Origin: Chromobacterium violaceum ATCC 12472
GTDB taxonomy: Bacteria > Pseudomonadota > Gammaproteobacteria > Burkholderiales > Chromobacteriaceae
NCBI RefSeq assembly: GCF_000007705.1
Contig: NC_005085.1
Span: forward strand, 4,349,752 to 4,413,751
Length of the DNA: 64,000 nt
Direction of reading: 5' to 3'
Within the stretch, counting starts at the first letter, position 1. Every line of letters begins with the position of its first letter. The translations under genes were made by a program, and so were the position numbers. A model generated the notes under the pieces. The model was not told where the DNA came from. It did not search any database and saw nothing but the letters and a program-made list of their open reading frames with translations. Shown one piece after another: positions 19,797 through 28,235 of the stretch.

Positions 19797-21314
19797 ATGA
19801 GCAAAGACGAGCAGTCGCAACAAACCCTGCAATTCGTCCGCCAGCTGGCGGAACAGGCGCTTTCGCGCTCCGCCGGCGCGCCGCTGATGGCCGGAAACCG
19901 AGTGCGGCTGCTGTACGACAGCGTGGAAAACTTTCCCGCCTGGGAGAACGCGCTCTCAGAATGCCGGGATTCCATCTTTATCGAAATGTATATATTCGCC
20001 AATGACCAATTTGGCTTGAAAATCCGTAATATCCTTATAGAAAAAGCAAAACAAGGCATCCAAGTTTGCCTGTTGTATGACTGGCTGGGCAGCTGGCGCG
20101 CGCACTTGTCCGGCTTCCTCAAGCCGCTGCAGGAAGCCGGAGCCGAGGTGCGCGCCTACCATCCCCCCAGCCTGGGCGGCGGGCTCACGCTGTTGGGGCG
20201 CAACCACCGCAAGATGATCATCGTCGACCGGCAAGAGCTGTTCGTTTCCGGGCTGTGCATCAGCCAGAGCTGGCAAGGCCAGCCTGAAAAGGGACTGGCG
20301 CCATGGCGCGACACCGGCCTGGCGCTGAGCGGCCCGCTGCTGGCGCCGGCGCTGGCGGCCTTTGCCGACAGCTGGGCCAGTTGCGGCGAGCCGCTGGACG
20401 CGCGCTGGCTGGTTCCGGCCGACACGCAGCCCGCCGGCGAGGCCGCCGCGAGGTTGATCGCCACCACGCCTTCCACCGCGCGGATGATGCGGCTGGATCT
20501 GTTGGTGGCCAGCTTCGCCCGCCGCACGCTGTGGCTGACCGACGCCTACTTCATGGCCACCAGCCTCTATCTGTCGGCGTTGAAGCAGGCGGCGCGGGAC
20601 GGCGTCGACGTGCGCCTCCTGGTGCCGCGCTCCAGCGACATCCGCTGGATCGCCGCCGTGTCCCGCACCCAGTACCGCCCGCTGCTGGAAGCCGGGGTGC
20701 GGGTGTTCGAGTGGAACGGGCCGATGATCCACGCCAAAACCGCTGTCGCCGACGGCCGCTGGGCCCGCATCGGCTCCACCAACCTCAATCTGTCCAGCTG
20801 GCTGGTCAACCGCGAACTGGACATCGCGCTGGAGGACGAGGGCCTGGCCGGAGAACTCGCGGAACGCTTCCTGCAGGACCTGGAACAGTCGACCGAGATC
20901 GTGCTGCGCCAGGAGCGGCGCAAGCCGGTGCCGCGGCCGGTCAGCAAGCAGGAACGGCGGATGCGCGGCACGCCCAAGGAAATGGCGCTCAGCGGCGCCA
21001 GCGCGGCGGCGCGCCAGGCGATGCGCATCGGCGACGCGCTGGGCTCCGTGGTGCGCGGCAGCCGCATGGTGGAAAGCAGCGAGGCCCCGGCCTTCCTCAG
21101 CATAGGCGTCGCCCTGTGCCTGCTGGCGCTGGCCATCGCCTACTTTCCGTGGCTGGCGGCCGCGCCGTTGGTCGCGCTGCTGGCCGCGGGCGGCCTGGCC
21201 GTGGTGTTCAAGGCCTGCGGGCTATATCTGGAAAAACGGAAGAAAAAACAACAGTCGAGGCTGGCGGAGTGCAGCAGCGGAAGCGACAAGCCGACGCCGG
21301 ACGACTCTCAATGA
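19797..21314 (+). CDS. Phospholipase D-family cardiolipin synthase
   Basis: From ATG 19797 the product is 505 residues; the longer frame from 19689 is AT-rich, unlike the gene, and is rejected. Two HKD motifs, HRKMIIVD (137-144) and HAKTAVAD (312-319), with the second followed by GSTNLNLSSW, define a two-domain PLD enzyme of the ClsB/cardiolipin synthase type. Two hydrophobic segments near 430-475 form a C-terminal membrane anchor, followed by a basic/polar tail. No clear Shine-Dalgarno precedes the start. It probably joins phosphatidyl groups at the inner membrane. Other PLD-type transferases are possible. Confidence 0.85.
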   Translation: MSKDEQSQQTLQFVRQLAEQALSRSAGAPLMAGNRVRLLYDSVENFPAWENALSECRDSIFIEMYIFANDQFGLKIRNILIEKAKQGIQVCLLYDWLGSWRAHLSGFLKPLQEAGAEVRAYHPPSLGGGLTLLGRNHRKMIIVDRQELFVSGLCISQSWQGQPEKGLAPWRDTGLALSGPLLAPALAAFADSWASCGEPLDARWLVPADTQPAGEAAARLIATTPSTARMMRLDLLVASFARRTLWLTDAYFMATSLYLSALKQAARDGVDVRLLVPRSSDIRWIAAVSRTQYRPLLEAGVRVFEWNGPMIHAKTAVADGRWARIGSTNLNLSSWLVNRELDIALEDEGLAGELAERFLQDLEQSTEIVLRQERRKPVPRPVSKQERRMRGTPKEMALSGASAAARQAMRIGDALGSVVRGSRMVESSEAPAFLSIGVALCLLALAIAYFPWLAAAPLVALLAAGGLAVVFKACGLYLEKRKKKQQSRLAECSSGSDKPTPDDSQ

Positions 21315-21796
21315 AAACAGCCGCTTAGCATATGGGCGCAGCTGTTTACGGCGCGCCAGCCGCCCTGGCCGGCGCCGGCAGATAGTCCTGATCGCGATTT
21401 TTCCGCGATCCATTCCGCAGCGCACAACAACATGACAGGCAAAAGGTCTACAATGCGCGCTTCTTGGGATGTTCTCCAGGCCGGCTGACGTGAAGCAACC
21501 GACGGTTGCCAGGTACGGACCGCGGCGCAAAGCGACCCTGTTTTAGATCGGCTGCCCTGCCCTCGTTTCGACGCACCGCCCATAGCCGGACGCGGCGGCG
21601 CGTCTTCTCCAGGCAAGGCCCAGCCCACTATTTCGCGCCTCAAGGCCAGCCTCCAGGGCGGCGGCGAAGACCCGTTCTTCAGCCCGTGCGTACAGATCTG
21701 CGCCCCACGCGCACCTAGCGACATTGCCGCGGCAAAGTCCGGTGACGCACCGGCCCCGCTGCAGTGTCCGAGTTAACAGCAACAAGGACTCAAGGT
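21315..21796 (+). promoter_or_regulatory. Long GC-rich leader of the decarboxylase gene
   Basis: 482 bases without a normal gene. A possible -10 (TACAAT, 21449-21454) would leave a leader of roughly 330 bases. It contains perfect hairpins GCAACC-GAC-GGTTGC (21495-21509) and CCGGTG-ACG-CACCGG (21739-21753) and the palindrome TGCCGCGGCA near 21725. A 25-codon ATG frame at 21469-21546 ends ...ARYGPRRKATLF, and an overlapping arginine-rich frame (21506-21718, TTG start) contains SFRRTAHSR. The leader may regulate the decarboxylase, but no known riboswitch class was recognised. Confidence 0.4.
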
Positions 21797-24055
21797 ATGC
21801 GTTTTCACTTCCCCATCGTGATCATCGACGAGGACTTCCGCTCGGAAAACACCAGCGGCTCCGGCATTCGCGAACTGGCCGCCGCCATGGAGGCGGAAGG
21901 CATGAGCGTGATCGGCTACACCAGCTACGGCGACCTCACCTCCTTCGCCCAGCAGCAAAGCCGCGCCGCCGGCTTCATCCTGTCGATAGACGACGAGGAA
22001 TTCCAGACCGAGGACACGGCGCAAGAAGCGCTGGGCAATCTGTACGGCTTCGTCGCCGAAATCCGCCGCCGCAACCCGGACATCCCGGTCTACCTGTACG
22101 GCGAGACCCGCACCGCCCGCCACATCCCCAACGACATCCTGCGCGAGCTGCACGGCTTCATCCACATGCACGAGGACACGCCGGAGTTCGTCGCCCGCCA
22201 CATCATCCGCGAGGCCAAGAGCTATCTGGACAAGCTGGCGCCGCCGTTCTTCCGCGCGCTGGTGGACTACGCCTACGACGGCTCCTACTCCTGGCACTGC
22301 CCCGGCCACTCCGGCGGCGTCGCCTTCCTGAAGAGCCCGGTCGGCCAGATGTTCCACCAGTTCTTCGGCGAGAACATGCTGCGCGCCGACGTCTGCAACG
22401 CGGTGGACGAGCTGGGCCAGCTGCTGGACCACACCGGCCCGGTGGCGGCGTCCGAGCGCAACGCGGCGCGCATCTTCAATGCCGACCACCTGTTCTTCGT
22501 CACCAACGGCACCTCCACCTCGAACAAGATCGTCTGGCACAGCTGCGTCGCCGCCGGCGACATCGTGCTGGTGGACCGCAACTGCCACAAGTCCAATCTG
22601 CACGCCATCATCATGACCGGGGCCATCCCGGTGTTCCTGATGCCGACGCGCAACCACTACGGCATCATCGGCCCGATCCCGAAGTCCGAGTTCCAGCCGG
22701 ACAATATCAAGAAGAAGATCCTGGCCAATCCGTTCGCGCGCGAGATGCTGGAAAAGCACCCCAACCGCAAGCCGCGCATCCTGACGCTGACCCAGTCCAC
22801 CTACGACGGCATCCTGTACAACGTCGAGGAGATCAAGGGCCTGCTGGACGGCGAGGTGGACACGCTGCACTTCGACGAAGCCTGGCTGCCGCACGCCTGC
22901 TTCCACGACTTCTACCGCGACTTCCACGCCATCGGCGAAGGCCGGCCCCGCTGCGAGGACAGCCTGGTGTTCTCCACCCAGTCCACCCACAAGCTGTTGG
23001 CCGGCATCAGCCAGGCCTCGCAGATCCTGGTGCAGGATCCGCAGAACCGGCAGCTCGACACCGCCTGGTTCAACGAAGCCTACCTGATGCACACCTCGAC
23101 CAGCCCGCAATACTCGATCATCGCCAGCTGCGACGTGGCCGCCGCGATGATGGAGCAGCCGGGCGGCCAGTCGCTGGTGGAAGAATCGCTGGTGGAGGCG
23201 ATGGAATTCCGCCGCGCGATGCGCAAGGTGGACGAGGAATACGGCCGCGACTGGTGGTTCAGCGTATGGGGCCCGGACGATCTGTCCGACGACGGCATCT
23301 GCGACCAGACCGACTGGACGCTGCGCCCCGACGAGCGCTGGCACGGCTTCGCCGGCATCGAGGACGGCTTCAACATGCTGGACCCGATCAAGGCCACCGT
23401 GCTGACGCCGGGCCTGGACGTGGACGGCAGCTTCGAGGAAATGGGCATCCCGGCCGCCATCGTCACCAAGTATCTGACCGAACACGGCGTGGTCGTCGAG
23501 AAAACCGGCCTGTACAGCTTCTTCATCATGTTCACCATCGGCATCACCAAGGGCCGCTGGAACACGCTGATCTCGCTGCTGCAGCAGTTCAAGGACGATT
23601 TCGACAAGAACCAGCCGATGTGGCGCGTGATGCCGGAATTCGTCGCCAAGCATCCGCAGTACGAGCGCGTCGGCCTGCAGGACCTGTGCCAGCGCATCCA
23701 CGGCCTGTACGCCAAGCACGACGTGGCGCGGCTGACCACCGACATCTACCTGTCCGACATGGAGCCGGCGATGCGCCCGGCCGACGCCTTCGCCAAGATG
23801 GCGCACCGCGAGATCGAGCGCGTGCCGGTGGACCAGCTGGAAGGCCGCGTCACCGCGGTGCTGCTGACCCCCTACCCGCCGGGCATCCCGCTGCTGATCC
23901 CGGGCGAGCGCTTCAACAAGACCATCGTCGACTACCTGCGCTTCGCCCAGGCCTTCAACCGCGAGCTGCCGGGCTTCGAAACCGACGTCCACGGCCTGGT
24001 GGCGGTGGAGGTGCAGGACCGCAAGGTGTACTGCGTGGACTGCGTCAAGCAATAA
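21797..24055 (+). CDS. Arginine/lysine/ornithine decarboxylase (inducible type, PLP)
   Basis: ATG 21797, preceded by AAGGACTCAAGG, gives 752 residues; the longer frame from 21764 adds residues without a ribosome site. It has the N-terminal response-regulator-like wing domain (MRFHFPIVIIDEDFRSENTS), cofactor motifs NGTSTSNK (237-244) and HFDEAWLPHA with the pyridine aspartate, and the Schiff-base lysine Lys399 in STQSTHKLLAG. The length is closest to biodegradative arginine decarboxylases, but substrate cannot be fixed from sequence. Such enzymes consume protons and make a polyamine or diamine in acid stress. No cognate antiporter gene is adjacent. Confidence 0.9.
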   Translation: MRFHFPIVIIDEDFRSENTSGSGIRELAAAMEAEGMSVIGYTSYGDLTSFAQQQSRAAGFILSIDDEEFQTEDTAQEALGNLYGFVAEIRRRNPDIPVYLYGETRTARHIPNDILRELHGFIHMHEDTPEFVARHIIREAKSYLDKLAPPFFRALVDYAYDGSYSWHCPGHSGGVAFLKSPVGQMFHQFFGENMLRADVCNAVDELGQLLDHTGPVAASERNAARIFNADHLFFVTNGTSTSNKIVWHSCVAAGDIVLVDRNCHKSNLHAIIMTGAIPVFLMPTRNHYGIIGPIPKSEFQPDNIKKKILANPFAREMLEKHPNRKPRILTLTQSTYDGILYNVEEIKGLLDGEVDTLHFDEAWLPHACFHDFYRDFHAIGEGRPRCEDSLVFSTQSTHKLLAGISQASQILVQDPQNRQLDTAWFNEAYLMHTSTSPQYSIIASCDVAAAMMEQPGGQSLVEESLVEAMEFRRAMRKVDEEYGRDWWFSVWGPDDLSDDGICDQTDWTLRPDERWHGFAGIEDGFNMLDPIKATVLTPGLDVDGSFEEMGIPAAIVTKYLTEHGVVVEKTGLYSFFIMFTIGITKGRWNTLISLLQQFKDDFDKNQPMWRVMPEFVAKHPQYERVGLQDLCQRIHGLYAKHDVARLTTDIYLSDMEPAMRPADAFAKMAHREIERVPVDQLEGRVTAVLLTPYPPGIPLLIPGERFNKTIVDYLRFAQAFNRELPGFETDVHGLVAVEVQDRKVYCVDCVKQ

Positions 24056-24075
24056 GACGGGCAGCCGGAAACGAC

Positions 24076-24102
24076 AAAGGCGGGAGCGATCCCGCCTTTT
24101 TT
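24076..24102 (+). terminator. Rho-independent terminator after the decarboxylase
   Basis: AAAGGCGGGA-GCGA-TCCCGCCTTT forms a 10-bp stem with a tetraloop, followed by more T. It begins about 20 bases after the stop codon. The A-rich 5' side also lets it act on the minus strand for the convergent cyclase gene. Confidence 0.9.
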
Positions 24103-24116
24103 CATGCCCAAACGCC

Positions 24117-25040
24117 TTACAGCCGCACGCGCCAGGTATTGCGCCCGCCGGCCTTGGCTTGATACAAGGCTTCGTCGGCCCGGCCCAGCGGCGCCGACAG
24201 ATCGTCGCCGGCGCGCAGCAAGGACATCCCGATCGAACAGGTGTAGGAAAACCCCGGGTCATCCGCCAGCGGCCGCGACGACTGCACATCGGAAAGTATG
24301 GTCCGGATCAAGGCCTCCGCCTGCTCCAGGCCGCTGCCGGGCAACAGCAGCAGAAACTCCTCCCCGCCCAGCCGGCCCAGGCTGTCATGCGGTTTCAGCA
24401 AGGGCTGCAGCCTATGCGCGAAATCGCGCAGCACCGCGTCGCCGGCCAGATGGCCCTTCAGGTCGTTGATCAGCTTGAAGTTGTCCAGATCCAGGATGGC
24501 CACCGCGGCCGCCTGGCACGCTCCGCCATGAAACTGCTCCACCAGGCCGTCCATCTGCTGCAGGATGTGGCCGCGGTTGCCGATGCCGGTCAGGGGGTCG
24601 GTCAGCGCCGCGCGCTGCGCCATGTCGCGCGCCTGCCTGAGCTCGCGCTCGCCGACGCGCAGCTCGGTGATCTCGCTGCCGACGCACAGCATCCAGCCGC
24701 CGGTCTGCGTGGTCTCGGTCATCCAGATCCAGCGGCCGTCGGCCAGGTCGGTCTCGAAAGCGCGGAAGGGCCGCTTGGCCCGGCGCGACTTCGCCGACGC
24801 CAGCCAAGCCTCGAAGTCCCGGGTGCTGATCTGCGTGCCCTGGCGGTTTTGATAATTGCGCCGCATCAGTTGCTCCCAGCTGACGCGCTCGTCCGCCGCC
24901 ACGCCCAGCGCCGCGCAGAACGCCGGATTGGCGTAGCGCAGGCGGTCGCGCTCGTCGAACAGGGAGATCAGCAACGGGCAATCCCGTTGCAGCGACATCA
25001 GGCGGGAGGCGATGTCTTCGTCTTCATCGGCAGGCTTCAT
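24117..25040 (-). CDS. PAS-GGDEF diguanylate cyclase
   Basis: The C-terminal half is a GGDEF domain (DPLTGIGNRG, AILDLDNFKLIND, and the active-site signature RLGGEEF), so it should make cyclic di-GMP from two GTP. The N-terminal half, with FDERDRLRYANPAFCAALG and a second sheet with WIWMTETTQ, is a PAS sensor; no membrane segment is present, so it is cytoplasmic. The frame remains open to 25094; I chose ATG 25040 (MKPADEDED), but no start has a convincing ribosome site. An RxxD inhibitory site was not seen before GGEEF. It is convergent with the decarboxylase gene. Confidence 0.88.
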   Translation of the reverse strand: MKPADEDEDIASRLMSLQRDCPLLISLFDERDRLRYANPAFCAALGVAADERVSWEQLMRRNYQNRQGTQISTRDFEAWLASAKSRRAKRPFRAFETDLADGRWIWMTETTQTGGWMLCVGSEITELRVGERELRQARDMAQRAALTDPLTGIGNRGHILQQMDGLVEQFHGGACQAAAVAILDLDNFKLINDLKGHLAGDAVLRDFAHRLQPLLKPHDSLGRLGGEEFLLLLPGSGLEQAEALIRTILSDVQSSRPLADDPGFSYTCSIGMSLLRAGDDLSAPLGRADEALYQAKAGGRNTWRVRL

Positions 25041-25168
25041 ACACTGGCATCCGGCGGCATCCGGGCCGATCTCCATCGGCCCGCCGCCGCCCATTGCGGA
25101 CGGCGGTCATAAGCCATGGTAGAGCAAAACCGGGCGGGATTAAGCGCTGTCCTCCGGGTCAGAACAGC

Positions 25169-25798
25169 TTATTTCTGCCCCGCCGCCAGCAGGCGCACAG
25201 CCAGCCCGCCAAACACCGTCGCCAGCAGGTATTGCGGCCAGCGCCCGCTCGCGCCGCCGGCCAGCATCCGGCCCATGCGGCTGCTGGCGACGATCACCAG
25301 CGCGTTGACGACAAAGCCGACCGCGTTCAGTACCGTAGCCAGCAACATAATCTGCAGCGCCACCGGACCGGCCTGCGGCTCGACGAACTGCGGAAACAGC
25401 GCCAGCACGAACAGCGCCATCTTGGGATTGAGCAGATTGGTGGTCAGCCCCTGCAGCGCGATGCGCGCCAGCGGCCGGTTGGCGGCGGCGGGATCGGCCG
25501 CGCGCAGCACGCTGTTGCTGCGCAAGGTGGTCCAGGCCAGGTAAAGCAGGTAGGCGGCGCCGGCGACGCGCACCGCGTCGTAGGCCACCGGCACCAGCAC
25601 GAACAGCTGGGCCAGACCCAGCGCCGCCAGCAGCGCGTGGCAATAGGTGCCCAGCTGGATGCCGAACAAGGTGGCGAAGCCGGCGCGCAGGCCCTGCCCT
25701 GCGCTGCGGCTGGCGATCAGCAGCATGTCGGGGCCGGGCGTGGCGGCCAGCGCGAGACAGGCGAGGGAGAACAGCAGCAGAGTGGACAAGGTGGGCAT
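25169..25798 (-). CDS. LysE/RhtB-family amino-acid exporter
   Basis: About 209 residues with six predicted membrane segments and the family N-terminus ATPGPDMLLIASRSAGQG (22-39), plus NLLNPKMALFVLALFPQF. ATG 25798 has GGAG eight bases upstream; the longer frame from 25837 would precede the first membrane segment with an unlikely tail. Such carriers export an amino acid or homoserine-lactone-like compound across the inner membrane. The substrate is unknown. It is divergent from the GNAT gene at 25931. Confidence 0.88.
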   Translation of the reverse strand: MPTLSTLLLFSLACLALAATPGPDMLLIASRSAGQGLRAGFATLFGIQLGTYCHALLAALGLAQLFVLVPVAYDAVRVAGAAYLLYLAWTTLRSNSVLRAADPAAANRPLARIALQGLTTNLLNPKMALFVLALFPQFVEPQAGPVALQIMLLATVLNAVGFVVNALVIVASSRMGRMLAGGASGRWPQYLLATVFGGLAVRLLAAGQK

Positions 25799-25930
25799 GC
25801 GCGGCGCTCCGCAAACGGTGAGGAAGGGATTCATCATACCGATATCATTCCGGCGCGAACAAGCATGCCGCCATGGTTTGATAGGCGGCGGCGTTTAGGG
25901 TATATCTACTTGTCCTGATCAGGAGAGTGA

Positions 25931-26488
25931 ATGGACTTCCCCACCCTGCATACCCCGCGGCTGGTACTGCGCGAAATCGCGATGGACGACGCGCCTGCGC
26001 TGCTGGACATCTTCGGCGACGCCGACGCGATGCGCTGGTACGGCACCGACCCGCTGGCCACCCTAGAGCAGGCCCGGCAGATGGTGGAAAAATTCGCCGG
26101 CTGGCGAAACCTGCCCGCGCCCGGCATCCGCTGGGGGCTGGCCCTCCGCGAAGACGGCCCCTTGATCGGCAGCGTCGGCTTGTTCAAATGGAACCCGGGC
26201 TGGCGCTGCTGCACGCTCGGTTATGAGCTGGCGCGCAGCCGGCAAGGACAAGGCCTGATGAGCGAGGCGCTGCGCGCCGCGCTGGCCTGGGGCTTCAAGC
26301 ACATGGCGCTGAACCGGATCGAGGCCCAGGTTCATCCGGACAACCAGGCTTCGCTGACGCTGCTGGAACGGCTGGGTTTCAAGGTGGAGGGCCGGGCCCG
26401 CCAGGCCGGCTTCTGGCTGGGCCGCTATCAGGACCTGGTCAATCTGTCGCTGCTGCGCGAGGAAAGCGCGCTGGCCGCGGCAATCTAG
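25931..26488 (+). CDS. RimJ/RimL-type GNAT N-acetyltransferase
   Basis: 185 residues with the N-terminal TPRLVLREIAMDDAPALLDIF of the RimJ/RimL acetyltransferase subfamily and the acetyl-CoA loop RSRQGQGLMSEAL, followed by ALNRIEAQVHPDNQASLTLLERLGFKVEG. AGGAGAG lies seven bases before ATG 25931. The target may be a protein N-terminus or a small amine. It is followed after ten bases by a LysE-type exporter, so acetylation and export of a common substrate is conceivable. Confidence 0.88.
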   Translation: MDFPTLHTPRLVLREIAMDDAPALLDIFGDADAMRWYGTDPLATLEQARQMVEKFAGWRNLPAPGIRWGLALREDGPLIGSVGLFKWNPGWRCCTLGYELARSRQGQGLMSEALRAALAWGFKHMALNRIEAQVHPDNQASLTLLERLGFKVEGRARQAGFWLGRYQDLVNLSLLREESALAAAI

Positions 26489-26498
26489 GAGAAAACCG

Positions 26499-27113
26499 AT
26501 GCACCATTACCCGCTGTTCCTGCTGATGGCCAGCCTGGCCATCCTGACGCCCGGCCCCGGCGTGCTCAACTCGCTGGGCAACGCGCTGCGTTTCGGCCTC
26601 AGGGGCAGCCTGCCCGGCATACTGGGCGTCGCCTGCGGCAGCTTCATCGTCGCCGCGCTGTCCGCCACCGGCCTGGGCCTGCTGCTGGCGACCTCCGCCC
26701 TGGCTTTCACCGCGCTGAAATGGCTGGGCGCCGGCTACCTGTTCTACCTGGGCATCAAGCTGCTGCGGGCGCCGGCCTTCCGTTTCGACGCGCCGGAAGC
26801 CAAGCGTACCAGCCCCTGGCGGCAGTTCGCCGCCGGCATGCTGCTGCAGTTGAGCAACCCCAAGTCCATCTTTTTCTTCCTGGCCATCTTCCCGCAGTTC
26901 ATCGCCGCCGGCAGCGCCCATTACACCAGCGACTTCCTGCTGCTGGTCAGCAGCTACAGCGCGCTGCTGGTGCTGATCCACAGCGCCTACGCCTTGCTGG
27001 CTCACTCGTTGCGGCGCTGGCTGGACAACGAGCGCGGCGGCCACCTGATCAACAAGGCCAGCGGCGCCAGCTTCCTCGTGTTCGGCTCTCTGCTGGCCAC
27101 GTCCAACCGCTAA
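26499..27113 (+). CDS. LysE/RhtB-family exporter
   Basis: 204 residues with six hydrophobic segments and TPGPGVLNSLGNALRFG (18-34) plus LQLSNPKSIFFFLAIFPQF, diagnostic of the LysE/RhtB family. It is preceded by AGGAGAA and lies ten bases behind the GNAT gene, forming a two-gene operon. It is a distant paralogue of the exporter at 25169. The substrate is not predictable. It converges on fpr, whose stop lies only a few bases away. Confidence 0.88.
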   Translation: MHHYPLFLLMASLAILTPGPGVLNSLGNALRFGLRGSLPGILGVACGSFIVAALSATGLGLLLATSALAFTALKWLGAGYLFYLGIKLLRAPAFRFDAPEAKRTSPWRQFAAGMLLQLSNPKSIFFFLAIFPQFIAAGSAHYTSDFLLLVSSYSALLVLIHSAYALLAHSLRRWLDNERGGHLINKASGASFLVFGSLLATSNR

Positions 27114-27116
27114 GTT

Positions 27117-27908
27117 TTACCAGCCGTTTTCCAGCACGATATGGCCCGGCGCGTTCTGCCGGGTCATCCGGTAGCCCATCTTCATCAGTTGGCGGTGGGT
27201 ATCCTCCACCATTTTGGGATTGCCGCACAGCATAAAGCGGCTGTGCTCGGGCGACATCTCGATGCCGGCGCGCGCCGCCAACTCGCCGCTCTGCAGCAGC
27301 GCCGGCACGCGCTGGCTCAGCATGCCCTCGGGCGCATTACGCGTCACCACAGGCAGGTACTGCAGCTTGCGGCCATGCTCACGCCACAGCGGATGCTCGC
27401 GCAAGGCGGCGATCTCGTCCTGGAACGACAGCTCCGCCGCCTCGCGGACACAGTGCGCCAGCACGATGCGCTCGAAGCGTTGCCACACTTCGGGTTGTTT
27501 CAGAATCGACAGATAAGGCGCGATGCCGGTGCCGGTGGCGATCAGCCACAGATCCTCGCCGTCCGGCAGCCGCTCAGCCTGGAAAAAACCCATCGCCCGC
27601 TTGTCCAGCATCACCTCCGCCCCCGGCTGCAGCCTGGCGAGGCGGGAACTGAACTGGCCCTCCGGCACCACGATGGAATAGAACTCCAGGAACTCGTCGT
27701 ATTCGGCCGAGCACATCGAATACGCGCGCCACGCCTGGCCGCCGTTCTCCAACGGCAGGCCCAGCCGGGCGAACTGGCCGGCCGCGAAGCGAAAACCGGC
27801 GGGCCGCGTCAGCCGGAAGCTGATCAACTTGTCGGTCCAGCGCTTCATGTCGGTGATGGTTTCAACGGTGTATTTCTGTTGAATCTCGGCTTCTAGCGCG
27901 GCGTCCAT
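27117..27908 (-). CDS. fpr: Ferredoxin/flavodoxin-NADP reductase
   Basis: From ATG 27908 (GGAG five bases upstream; a GTG at 27914 is the alternative) the product has about 263 residues. FAD motif WRAYSMCS, NADP motif GTGIAPYLS and CGNPKMVED match the bacterial Fpr group, and the C-terminal tryptophan (ENGW) stacks on the flavin in this family. It moves electrons between NADPH and ferredoxin or flavodoxin in the cytoplasm. A 27-base perfect palindrome lies just upstream of the ribosome site and may control it. Confidence 0.93.
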   Translation of the reverse strand: MDAALEAEIQQKYTVETITDMKRWTDKLISFRLTRPAGFRFAAGQFARLGLPLENGGQAWRAYSMCSAEYDEFLEFYSIVVPEGQFSSRLARLQPGAEVMLDKRAMGFFQAERLPDGEDLWLIATGTGIAPYLSILKQPEVWQRFERIVLAHCVREAAELSFQDEIAALREHPLWREHGRKLQYLPVVTRNAPEGMLSQRVPALLQSGELAARAGIEMSPEHSRFMLCGNPKMVEDTHRQLMKMGYRMTRQNAPGHIVLENGW

Positions 27909-27917
27909 CTTCACTCC

Positions 27918-27944
27918 AATTGTTGAGTAATTTACTCAACAATT
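27918..27944. promoter_or_regulatory. 27-base perfect palindrome upstream of fpr
   Basis: Two 13-base arms, AATTGTTGAGTAA and TTACTCAACAATT, separated by one T. It sits immediately before the fpr Shine-Dalgarno and touches the stop codon of a small upstream frame. It is AT-rich in a GC-rich setting. It could be an operator for a dimeric regulator, or in RNA a hairpin that masks the fpr ribosome site. The regulator is not identified. Confidence 0.75.
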
Positions 27945-28200
27945 ATGCTCTCGCCTCTTCCTGCTTGCCAAGCCAGTCCGCCAACTGCGGATGCAAGGCT
28001 TGTTCCCGCAGTGCTTGCAACGTCATCGGCAGCAACCCCGCCATTTCCGGCCCCAGCCGCCAGGACTCGGGCAGCGGCGCCTGGTACAGCGCGCAGCGCT
28101 CGCCATCCAGCCGCATCTCGCCCAATGGGCGCAGCGGCAAGCCGGCCACGCCCATCGTCTTCGTTGCGCATCGCTGGCGAACTCCCATCAAAAGCCTCAT
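27943..28200 (-). CDS. Small hypothetical protein upstream of fpr
   Basis: An 85-residue frame from ATG 28200 to a TAA inside the fpr palindrome. Composition (MRLLMGVRQRCATKTMGVAG at the start, then ESWRLGPEMAGLLPMTLQAL) looks protein-like rather than a shadow, and nothing better fills the interval. No family is recognised and no membrane segment or signal peptide is seen. It would be co-transcribed with fpr, 34 bases upstream of it. The start region lies only 35 bases from the divergent isoaspartyl peptidase gene. Confidence 0.45.
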   Translation of the reverse strand: MRLLMGVRQRCATKTMGVAGLPLRPLGEMRLDGERCALYQAPLPESWRLGPEMAGLLPMTLQALREQALHPQLADWLGKQEEARA

Positions 28201-28235
28201 GCTAACAGTCCATTCGCCACCCTGGAGATCGACAC

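Noticed and set aside
21773-24289. Open frame of 838 codons antisense to the decarboxylase
   Set aside because: Shadow frame with repetitive His/Val/Asp-rich composition opposite a clear PLP enzyme.
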